Shown here: positions 44,199 through 54,066 of the stretch, piece after piece | Layout: each line of letters opens with the position of its first letter | Position numbering within the stretch: the stretch's first letter is position 1 | Assembly (NCBI GenBank): GCA_022432975.1 | Contig: CM039502.1 | Coordinates: 24,264,383-24,328,382, forward strand | DNA from: Begonia masoniana | Lineage: Eukaryota; Streptophyta; Magnoliopsida; Cucurbitales; Begoniaceae | DNA: 64,000 nt | Direction: 5' to 3' | Made by a program: the position numbers and the translations under genes | Notes under the pieces: generated by a model | Database searches by the model: none | What the model saw: the letters and a program-made list of their open reading frames with translations, nothing else | What the model was told of the DNA's origin: nothing

Positions 44199-46761
44199 TG
44201 TAACACCTGATTTTACGGGATTTTAGAATTTTTGCTATATAGTGGCATTTTGGTGAATATGTTCAACTAAGCCCGTTTTGCAAACAGAAAGTTTTATTGG
44301 AACCTGATGTGTAAATTAGAGTATCTGGAGGAATAAGAGAATTTTGGAGATGTAACACCGATTTTAAGAGATTTTGATATTTTCATATTATAAAGGGTAT
44401 TTTAGTAAAAATAGTAAAATAGACCCGTTTTGTAAACGGAAAGTTTTATTAGAGCCCTAGTAATAAATCGAAACTTTTGGTGAAATAAGAAAATTTGGAG
44501 AAACCGAATCGGTGGACTAAATAATGAGATAGATGAATATTTAGTTAAAAAGGGCAAATGAGTAATTTAACAAGTCAAATTTTAATGTTTTAAATAATCC
44601 TCTCCCCCTCCATCGTGGTTCATTCTGCAGAATGAAAAGGAGAAGTTCTCCTTAGGCGATTCTTCCACCTCCCTCGACAGTTCCTCCACGGTTCAACGAC
44701 CCGCTCCTCCGATAGATCAATTTCCTTCTCATTTTCTTCCTAATTCATAGCCCTAGGTGAGATTTTATACTTTTCGATGGTTAGTTTCTGATTTTTAAGA
44801 TTTTAAATTGTTAGGATTTCAATAGGGTTTTTGTGAAATCGTTGGATTAGGTTAAAAATCGTTGAGGTCACCCTATTTACGACTCTAATGGAAGTATTTG
44901 TGGTTATTGGACGTAGTTAGTCGACTTATTGTTGATTGTTGGAGTTTTTGGTTATTGGAGGTTTTGAAAACTCCATTAATGGAGGTTTAGATATGTCGAG
45001 CGCGAATTGTTCGATAAAATACCTCAATGAGTTAAAATAGAGTTTTAGGAAATTTCCTTTAGCTAGGAGTTTAGTCAGTTTTTGAAACTCAACGGTTTAG
45101 GTCTGATTTTAATGACGATTGTTGTGAATTGCCATAGGTGAACAACGCTCGTAGACGGAGCTTAAATTGCAACGGATGCGAGGTAAGTCTTCGTAACTTA
45201 CTGTGGCCGATAGGCCTATGCCATAAGTCAAATTCGTCGTTGAGAATTTTGGTGCTACGTACTTTTATATGCTTTGGTTGGGCAGTTTAAGGTTAGTTGT
45301 TTTATAGGTTATGCTTGAGATGTTTTGATGGTATTCGTGATATTTTGATGGTATCTACGTTGTATGTTTATATTATGTCATTTACAGTACATGCATCACG
45401 CTCTTTCAAATAGCATGAAAATGGATTTCGACACGTGTTTAAGAAAAGAAATGAATTAAAGAAACGAAAGTACGTAATCTGGTCACGACGGGGTTGGGGT
45501 CAGACATGGCTGTTTACGGATGGAAGCATGTTTTTCCCCCGGTAGATGGAAAGGGCTGTCTAACCGCCAAACGTGCCCTCTCCATCTGGTGAGAATTAGA
45601 CCTCGGTGACATTCTGTTCTGTAATGAAACAATGAAAATGTCTGCATGATTTATGAACCGCATACGCACATCATGCATTTGCATTTACGAAGCTTACTGA
45701 GCCTTTAGCTCATATTTGTCTTTGTAGTGTAGGTGATTTTGATACAGGTGAGGATGAGATCCCTCCACCCGAGGAATGAGCTGGTGGAAGAAGAATGCCC
45801 GTGGGAGTGCGCTGGGCAGTCGGTGCGTATTTTGACCCGTGGGGATGTAAGTAAGTGTTTTGGGGATTTTGATAGATAGAAGGATAGAAAAATTGTATAG
45901 CTGAATCATTTTAGAATGTTTGGTATCTGGATAGTAAAAAAAAGGATATTTTGATGTTTCGGTAAACTCGTTTCAAAAATGTTTTGCCAAGGCTTTTATT
46001 ACAATTATAATGGAATCATTTAGGTTATTTTAGGTTGAGTCACGAATATGCTCGAGTTATAGAGCTATCCATGTAGTTGGATTTCGTGGTTTTAGTCTCG
46101 TTTTGAATACGTTTTATGATATGTTACGAGTTGCGTTTTGATGATTAATGCATTGAGGAACGGATGAGGATAAGGGTGAGTTTATGTTGAAGTGTTTATT
46201 ATGAAATGTGTTTAGAAGTAAATGATGAAGAGATGGAGGTAGGAAAAATTGTGAAGTGTGTGTGTGCAGGGTGAATGAAGGAAAGAAGGGAGGAAGAATG
46301 AAGAGGGGCAACTCGCTGGAGTTCAAACTCCAGGAGCCGATCGATCGCAGACAGTGGGGCGATCAAACGTAGAATTCTCTGGAAAACCAGAGAGTTTCCC
46401 GATTGTTCGCCAAAAAGGGGCGAACGATCGGTTCTTGAGGCTGCGTTCTGGAAGAAATTCCAGAACCGCAGCCGATCGATCGCCAAAAAGGGGGAGATCG
46501 TTTGGCTGGACAAGGGCCAATCGATCGGCTGTCATGTGGCCGATCGATCGCCCATTTGTTTATTCGCTTCAGGCACTTTTACCCTCAGATGGTTTGTTCT
46601 GTGATTTTCCTGCGTGTTATATGTTTCGTTAAATGAATTTTCAAATGATTTTCAACGATTTAGACTTTGGTTTAAAGTATAAGAAAATAAAATTTAATCA
46701 TGGTCAGTAAAATGAAAAACTTATATAGTATTTTCGAGGAATAGGACTAGGGGACGCTACA
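44199..46761 (+). repeat. solo LTR (family of 60725-63314), TSD AAGAC
   Basis: 2,563 bp from TGTAACACCTGATTTTACGG to GGGGACGCTACA, flanked by AAGAC at 44194-44198 and 46762-46766. Its first 155 bp are repeated in tandem (44199 and 44352), so it carries two LTR-start-like sequences. Cassette on the plus strand: donor AGGTAAGT 45181-45188, hairpin GGCC-GATA-GGCC 45205-45216, acceptor GTAG/GTGA at 45732, preceded by TTACTGAGCC and a T-rich tract. The patch at 46330-46560 is rich in CCGATCGATCG. Confidence 0.95.
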
Positions 46762-47192
46762 AAGACGTTGGGAGGGGGAAGGAATTGCAGGAGGAAGAAA
46801 AGGGAGAGGCGGCTAATGAAGAAATTTTGTGTGAGGGGTTTTGCGAGGGTTTTGGGGTTTTCTTTTCTATATATATATTAATTAAATCATCCTCATTTAC
46901 AATTTTGCCACTCATCCTAATTTTCTCACAAAACAAGCAAAACCCGTCATTTTAGATCCTCGTAACTTTTCTTATTTACTAACCATCCCCAACAAATCCT
47001 CGGGATTCCAACAAAACTTTCCGCTCGCGAAACAGAATTAAATTCCTTTAATTAGAAAAATACCCTTAATGAGCGGAAACCCGAAAACCACAGCGTCCAA
47101 ATACTAATAAACTAACCATTACATTAATAGTGGTTTAACTCTGTTCAGTGAATTTTGGGATAATTACATGATCGAAAATGCTGGGTGTTACA

Positions 47193-48340
47193 GTAATTAA
47201 GGTGTGTAATTAACTTTGTTTTAATATCAAGGATTGAGGAATGTCGTGGATGAGGAATTTAATGAAGCTGAACACCGCTTCTGCCTCTAACACATGTACG
47301 CAAACTTTAAAGGGTTGTTTCGGGAGAAAGCATACAGAGAAACGATGTGGAAGGCAGGTAGAGCACCCACAAGAGCTCATTTCAATTTAGAAATGAGGAA
47401 ATTACGTGAGCTCAGCCCGGCTGCCCACGAATGGTTTCGAGGAGAAGAGCCTAGATATTGGGCTAGTCATGTCTTCTCTCTGATTCCCAAGTGTGATATT
47501 GGTTTAAATAATTTGTGTGAATCGTTCAATACACTTATATTGCCTGCAAGGGACAAACCGATACTCACCATGTTCGAGACGATCCAAACATACATAATGA
47601 CTCGCATCGTTAAAAAGTTTGAGAAGATGGCCCAATTAACGACTCTCTTATGTCCCCAAATATATAAAAAGCTTGACAAGTTAGTAGCTGAAGCTGCAAA
47701 TTGGAGCCCTACGCTTGGGGGAGGTTCCCGATTTCAGGTGAGCAACGACAACGAACAATTAATTGTCGACATGAATACGTGGGTGTGCAAATGCACCAGC
47801 TGGACGCTTACTCGAATCCTGTGTGTCCATGTCATTTCATGCATATTTTTCTTGAGAGTGGAACTGAAAATTTACGGCATCCATGATATCACCGGTTGAC
47901 TTTTATGTAGATGTACGCCAATTTTATTCAACCCATGAGCGGCCAAGTAATGTGGTCGGATGCGCCAGGTGGGGGGAACTCTTACCGCCCAAAAGATATC
48001 GCCAACCTGGAAGACCCAAGAAGACAAAAGTGCGAGATGTCGATGAGCCGTCAAGTTCGACAACTAGTAGGCAGAACTCAAAGATGTCGTGTGGTATCTG
48101 TTGGCAGTATGAGCACAATAGTCGCACTTGTTCTAACTGATGATCCACTTCAGGCACTGCTGTTTCCCAAAGTACGTTCATGGGTTACAACACAAATTAG
48201 GGGACACAGGTACAATTCTAAACAATTTACTCATAAATACGTTGTCATTCATTTTTAATATAATTTTCATTATGTGCAGAAATTTACAACGCGCGGTCGA
48301 GGCAGGAGCAAAAGAAATTGACTGTTGTAATTTGTGTTGA
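47193..48340 (+). pseudogene. MULE transposase, C-terminal part
   Basis: Resumes at GLRNVVDEEFNEAEHRFC (47233), a stop replaces one residue, then HMYANFKGLFREKAYRETMWKAG.. runs open from 47294 to 47899. It includes NNLCESFNTLILPARDKPILTMFETI and the SWIM zinc finger CKCTSWTLTRILCVHV (CxC..CxH, about 47788-47835). The tail moves to the frame starting at 47883: LLPPKRYRQPGRPKKTK and a knuckle CGICWQYEHNSRTC, ending near 48140. Everything after that is unassigned. A T-rich TAATATCAAG just before 47232 could be the intron acceptor. Confidence 0.87.
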
Positions 48341-49059
48341 ATTTCATCTATGTTAATGTAATTTAAAGATTTTTTTCAAATTATAATTGTTTAAATTAGT
48401 TTAAATAAATATTAATTATTTTGTTAAATAATAAGAACATTACTTATTTGACCCTTATCAATTCTTAGGTATCTCTCTTTCTCTAAAATTTGGGAAGACT
48501 TTTTTCTCATCCTGAGTAGGCTGAAGTTTAAATCAAACCGAGTTTTTCAAATTACAATTGTTTAGATTAGTTTAAATAAATATTAATTATTTACTTAAAT
48601 AATCATTTAAATACAATAAATATTTTGAATAAAGTAATTAATTAAATTTTTTTATGCTTTGTATATTAATTAATTGAAATTCATAACTTAATTAATTGAA
48701 ATTCATTACGTTACTAAAGTAATTATATTAATTAAAATTTATTTATTACAAATTAATTTGGATACATTACTTTATTAATTTATTTATTAAAATATAATTT
48801 AGATGCATTAATAATTTGAATAGATTAATTAAATAATTAATTTATTTTATACATTAATTATTAATTTATTTGAATACATTAATGATATCATTTGAATCAA
48901 TTAAATTGCATACAATTATAATTAATTAATTAATTAAATTTATTTAAAACAAAAAATAAAGTGCAAAATTGGACAGAGTTTCGTTTATTTTATGACTCCC
49001 CCATAGCTATTTTTAAATAGTTCATGCAAATTTAAATAATATATATGTAGGATCGAGAT
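48341..49059. other. very AT-rich DNA with short internal repeats
   Basis: No gene. AATTGTTTAAATTAGTTTAA near 48386 recurs with one change near 48557. TTAATTAAT and AATTCATTA phrases repeat throughout. The last 219 bp are duplicated exactly at 49562-49780. Confidence 0.7.
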
Positions 49060-49780
49060 AATTAATTAATTAATTAATTAATTAATTAATTAATTAATTA
49101 ATTAATTAATTAATTAATTAATTAATTAATTAATTAATTAATTAATTAATTAATTAATTAATTAATTAATTAATTAATTAATTAATTAATTAATTAATTA
49201 ATTAATTAATTAATTAATTAATTAATTAATTAATTAATTAATTAATTAATTAATTAATTAATTAATTAATTAATTAATTAATTAATTAATTAATTAATTA
49301 ATTAATTAATTAATTAATTAATTAATTAATTAATTAATTAATTAATTAATTAATTAATTAATTAATTAATTAATTAATTAATTAATTAATTAATTAATTA
49401 ATTAATTAATTAATTAATTAATTAATTAATTAATTAATTAATTAATTAATTAATTAATTAATTAATTAATTAATTAATTAATTAATTAATTAATTAATTA
49501 ATTAATTAATTAATTAATTAATTAATTAATTAATTAATTAATTAATTAATTAATTAATTAATTTATTTTATACATTAATTATTAATTTATTTGAATACAT
49601 TAATGATATCATTTGAATCAATTAAATTGCATACAATTATAATTAATTAATTAATTAAATTTATTTAAAACAAAAAATAAAGTGCAAAATTGGACAGAGT
49701 TTCGTTTATTTTATGACTCCCCCATAGCTATTTTTAAATAGTTCATGCAAATTTAAATAATATATATGTAGGATCGAGAT
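48841..49780. repeat. exact 219-bp direct repeats around an AATT array
   Basis: 48841-49059 and 49562-49780 are identical as far as I can read (offset 721). Between them (49060-49561) is an uninterrupted AATT tetranucleotide array of about 125 units. The right copy includes the first 14 bp of the Sirevirus 2 LTR (TGTAGGATCGAGAT), and the left copy carries the same 14 bp with no LTR behind it. Confidence 0.95.
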
Positions 49781-51231
49781 TGTCTAAGAGGGGTGAGGGG
49801 GGGTGAATTAGACTTTTAAGCTTAATTTAGTAATCTAGATAATTTCTCTCGTGTTCTTAAAACTTAAAGGCTAACAGCAGACAATCAAATAAAGTTGAGA
49901 GAGAGAAATTAACACCAGGATTTTTAACGTGGTTCGGCTAAACTTGCCTACGTCCACACTCCAAGGCTCCCACTTGAAGATTCTTAACCTTCTCCTCAAC
50001 GAGAAAAATCAGATCGAATTGCTGGGCTTCGATCTACTACCTTTTACACAGATCTGGATTGTTCTTCACAGGCGACAATCCACTGCCTTTACAGTTTTTG
50101 AGTTTGTAAATTACAAGCACAGACTACACTCTTACAAGGATTAAATCTCAAGTTAAAGCAAAGAGGTGTAGTGGAAATATAGAGTATGATAGAATTCGCA
50201 GGTTAGGGCTCAAAATTCAAATTCGCAAAAGTTGTTCCTTCGTGCTCTAACCTCGGCGTAAATACTCTGTCTGATTTCTTCTTCACAGACTTGAATGCTT
50301 CTTTCTTCAAATGAAAAAATGTTACCGTTGAGAAGCATCCGTACTTAAGCAGATATCCGTTGCATCTGAAATTGATGTTCATCGTCGCCATTAATGTACT
50401 AGAGTTAAAGCTGAAAACGACGTCACTGTAGCTTCGCGCTAACTTTGAATTCTGGCGGAAGACAATGTTGTTTTAGTCTTGAACCGCCATCGGTGGATGC
50501 AACTTCAAAATGTTGAACCGGCATAGGATGATAAATCTTTATTTGCTGAACCGGTGTCGGATGATGAAGTGTTAGACGTCTTATTGAAGTCTTCCGCCCT
50601 TGTCGTCTAGCGAACGTAGGATGTCTCCTTGAAGTCATCCGCCTTTGTCGTCTAGCGAGTGTAGGATATCTTCTTGAAGTCATCCGCCTTTGTCGTCTAG
50701 CGAGCGTAGGATATCTTCTTGAAGTCATCCGTCTTTGTCGTGTAGCGAGCGTAGGATATCTTCTTGAAGTTATCCACCTTTGTCGTCTAGCGAGCGTAGG
50801 ATATCTTCTTGAAGTCATCCGCCTTTGTCGTGTAGCGAGCGGTGGAGTTCTTCATTTATCTTATCCGCCTTTGTAGTTTAGCGAGCGGTAGAGTTCTTCA
50901 TTTATTTCATCTGCCTTTGTCGTTTAGCGAGCGGTGGAGTTCTTCATTTATCTCATCCGCCTTTGTCGTTTAGCGAGCGGTGGAGTTCTTCATTTATCTC
51001 ATCCGCCTTTGACTAACGATTGTTTCAGCCCTGTTAAATAACTATACAGCCCTGTATACTTAACCACATTCATTAGATAACTAAAATACCATTTTCAAGG
51101 GTATTTCCAACAGATTAAAAACCTTGCATAATTCATTATTCTCATTTAAAAAAACATAATCAAATTAGATATTTAACATTCAAATACATCATCAAAAACT
51201 TAGTTAGACTTAAACACTAATTAAGTCAACA
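49767..51231 (-). repeat. 3' LTR of Sirevirus 2
   Basis: 1,465 bp, TGTAGGATCGAG to AAGTCAACA on the plus strand. It contains the stretch GGATTTTTAACGTGGTTCGG and the GATCTACTACC/GGCGACAATCCACTGCC region shared with 42374-43759. A tandem array at 50590-51010 has a 45-bp unit (CCGCCTTTGTCGTCTAGCGA..GAAGTCAT), drifting to about 46 bp units (GAGCGGTGGAGTTCTTCATT..) at its right end. Confidence 0.9.
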
Positions 51232-51450
51232 ATCTCCCCCTTTTTGATGATGACAACTTATAAATTTGATTAAGTATAACTCTCCCCCATAATCCTAGCT
51301 CCCCCACAGCATATGCATACATTTCAGTTTCATTCCAGTTTTTCAAAACATGCATACTCAATTCTTGCAAAACATGCATACACAATTCATAGCATATCTG
51401 ATTTATGTCTCAAGCAGCATCAAACAATCAAATATGTTCTCCCCCATTGA
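51232..51450 (-). other. multiple polypurine tracts of Sirevirus 2
   Basis: Four GGGGGAG tracts on the minus strand: at 51232-51245 directly beside the LTR, preceded by GTCATCATCAAAAA, and further in at 51279-51288, 51298-51306 and 51438-51446. Repeated polypurine tracts before the 3' LTR are a known hallmark of Sireviruses. ACATGCATAC recurs at about 51307, 51347 and 51371. Confidence 0.8.
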
Positions 51451-51564
51451 CATTATCAAAAACAAACAAAGAGACAGTAGAAACAATGCAGGCACCAACA
51501 AGGGAGTGAAACATCAGAGAAATGTCATTAGAATAGCAATAAAAGTGTTTACAAACAAAATCCT

Positions 51565-51849
51565 CTACTTAAAGAAAGCTAAAAAATTAGTCCAAAAAGC
51601 TTGGCTAATCCAAGCGGGCACTTCATGATCTGAAAGAAAATAAGTATCCACAAGTGCGCGAAGGGAAGCAATAGTGGGAGGAAGTAGTGCTTGATAGAGC
51701 ACTATATCCTGGCATGGAGAAAGCTCTGGCTGAGGAGCAGCAGATGGAGAGGGTCTTTGATAGACCACCAAATCCACGCAGGGAGCTGAAATTGAGGAGA
51801 TTTCGGGAAACAGCAGCATGTCCAGACAAGGAAGAGGCTTGACAGCAGG
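51565..51849 (-). pseudogene. env-like gene of Sirevirus 2, C-terminal piece
   Basis: An 84-residue open end of the env-like frame (MLLFPEISSISAPCVDLVVY.. to WTNFLAFFK). It is Ser/Pro-rich, with a repeated D(L/I)V(V/L)YQ motif, and stops at 51568. The frame continues upstream to the Ty3 LTR boundary at 51850. It lacks any catalytic motif. Placed by order and by the flanking elements; sequence between this and the 60336 end may be lost. Confidence 0.6.
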
Positions 51850-54031
51850 TGTAACGCCCCGAGTTTTCTGAACCCGGTTTGTTACTCATAAGCCCGTACA
51901 TAACTAAGAAACCTTGGACTAAATTTAAAACTTCGCTCGAAAGTCAAAATTTAGTATATTTTTTTAAAACCTCAAAACATTTAAAGACTTACAGCGGAAA
52001 TCATTTGAGCAACAGTAGAGTTAAACAAAACTATGAAACATGGTTTGGAATGTTAAGAGACAATCGGCAAATAGGAAATAAAAGTTTAAACCGTGGAATA
52101 CTTGAGAAGTCGCAGAAGTCAAACGCATCTGCCGATGAATAAAGTCAACGGAAGAAGCAGAAACAACAAATAGAAGGCTTCTACCGATGACGTGGACCAG
52201 AAGAGTTGGAAACAAAAGACATCTCTCGGTGGACTACATCTACCGATGACGTCAGCCAGATAAAACAATTATCCAACATCAACCGATAGCAAAACGACAA
52301 GTTTTGCGACTCGCATCTACCGATGGCAAAACGACAAAATCTCTCATCCCCTACTTCCGATAGGGTAAATTGCATATACCGATCACTAAGCGACAAAGCA
52401 TAATACCCACTCATACCGGTAGGGCAAAATCTACACCTTCCGATAGAATAAACCTCATGTACCGATGACTTTACTGAGACATCATCCAATGGCTTTACTG
52501 AAGACATCTTCCGATAAAACAAACCTCATGTACCGATGACTTTACTGGGACATCATCCGATGGCTTTACTGAAGACATCTTCCGATGGAACAACACGACT
52601 CAACATCTGCCGATAGACTTCATCTACCGACGAAGAACAGAGTAACAACTCTAACTACGGAAAGGGATTTTTCACTTTACAGAAACCATTCAGAAAACAA
52701 TTCAAATCGTTATATTGTTCAAATCCAGTAAAAACCAACATTTAAAACCCAACAGATCACTAGTATCAGTAAATCTCATTACGTAATCAAAATATTAAAA
52801 TCTCTACTGTCAAGAAAACTTGACATACTCAGATTAAATCTTTATCAACCAAACCCCCCCCCCCCCCCCCCCCCCACAACTGCTGACATCAGTTAACCCG
52901 CCTCGTCAGTTTACCAGGCCGAAACATGATCGTACTCCGCCAACCACACCTAATCATCTGAGTATCCAGGAAATTCACCTGCAGTATCCTCAACACCTAC
53001 ATCACAAAACTCATCTATTAGTCTAATGCTAAGTAAGCAAAGCAGTAATGAAATGAGATGCTGAAACATAAATGCCTAAACATGCAATTCCTACTTTCTC
53101 ATCTCAGTTACATTCACATTCATTCATAAGCTGATATGATCCCTCGATTCCCTTAGGGAAGTGGATCAATTTTTCCAATGTTATACATCCTCTACTCGAT
53201 TAAGGGGCGGATGAATTCCCTTAATAGCTGATCTGATCCCTTGGTTCCCTTGGGAGTGGGATCAATTCTCCCAATGTCATAAATCCCTACTTAAGTTAAG
53301 GGGTGGATTAGTTCCCTTAATAGTTTATCTGTCACATTCAGTTCATACCTTACCATTCTTACATGGAAATTCATCTTCGTAATCTTTCAAAAACATGATG
53401 CATGACATACAAAATCATTCACAAGATATATAACCCTACTGTTTTGTGATGTAGGCCCGAAGGCACATGAATACTTTACTTACCTGGCTCTCCTGGAAAT
53501 GCTCGGTTACAACTACTTTGGAAGCCCTGTTCACCTAATATCATAAGCAGAATACCGATTAGATCACCATTAACCTTACTCTATATATCATTCAAAAACC
53601 TATAGAGCTAGTTTAGAAGCTCTGGTCATCGTACATTCTCGGCTCAACACTAAACCTAAACTCAACTCACTCACAGCACTATCAAAATACGCACATTGCA
53701 CTCTTTCTGCTACCTAGCCACTAAAATCTCAAGAAAACGAAGGGAAAACTTACCTAGTTTGAAGGAGAATCGGGCGAGGAAAATCGCCTAGAGAGCTCGG
53801 CTGCTTGAGCTGAAAACCCGAAGAGAAAAGTGTGAAATGGAGGCGGCTACAGTGCATTAAACCCAATCCCTCACTCCTTAAATACGTTATCCACTTTTAA
53901 ATTTCCAATTTACATAAATGCCCTTGCTTAGTCACTCATTAACCTAATCAATAATTCTCCCAATTTTTCCATGAAATTGCACATCATAAATTGATGAATT
54001 AAATTCGGTTTAATTGAAACCGGGTGCTACA
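51850..54031 (-). repeat. 3' LTR of Ty3/Gypsy element 2
   Basis: 2,182 bp, TGTAACGCCCCGAG to CCGGGTGCTACA. Minus-strand cassette: donor AGGTAAGT 53478-53485, hairpin GCC-TTCG-GGC 53455-53464, two ~95-bp repeats 53125-53325, acceptor GTAG/GTGT at 52997. TGACGTCA is at 52247-52254. A run of about 23 C lies at 52853-52875. The patch at 52180-52620 repeats CTACCGATGGCAAAACGAC and CATCATCCGATGGC units. Confidence 0.92.
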
Positions 54032-54048
54032 ATCTACCCTCCTTAAAA
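54032..54048 (-). other. polypurine tract of Ty3/Gypsy element 2
   Basis: The minus strand reads TTTTAAGGAGGGTAGAT directly before the 3' LTR. Confidence 0.8.
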
Positions 54049-54066
54049 GAATTTTGTCCTCAAAAT

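Larger units (their letters stand above)
40242..47192 (-). repeat. solo LTR inserted in MULE, itself hosting two solo LTRs
   Basis: Plus-strand ends are TGTCACAACCCG (40242) and GCTGGGTGTTACA (47192). The flanks ATAAT (40237-40241) and GTAAT (47193-47197) are a target duplication with one change. After removing the two nested solo LTRs its own length is about 3.0 kb. On the minus strand the cassette has donor AGGTAAGT at 42304-42311 and acceptor GTAG/GTGA at 41628. A patch at 40490-40980 repeats GCCGATTAACATC and CCGATCGATCGG variants dozens of times. No retrotransposon coding sequence is present. Confidence 0.85.
38521..48340 (+). mobile_element. Mutator-like element (MULE), split by a solo LTR nest
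   Basis: A plus-strand MULE made of a hairpin-rich subterminal region (38521-39100), a TATATA box near 39062, transposase part 1 (39126-40241) and part 2 (47193-48340). Between them lies an LTR inserted in what looks like a transposase intron. I could not find a matching right terminal inverted repeat or a 9-bp target duplication, so both ends are estimates. Confidence 0.65.

Noticed and set aside
50423..50818. 131-residue frame with 15-residue repeats (TSRRYPTLARRQRRM)
   Set aside because: The 45-bp unit of the Sirevirus LTR array is a multiple of three, so it reads open by chance; it lies wholly within the LTR.
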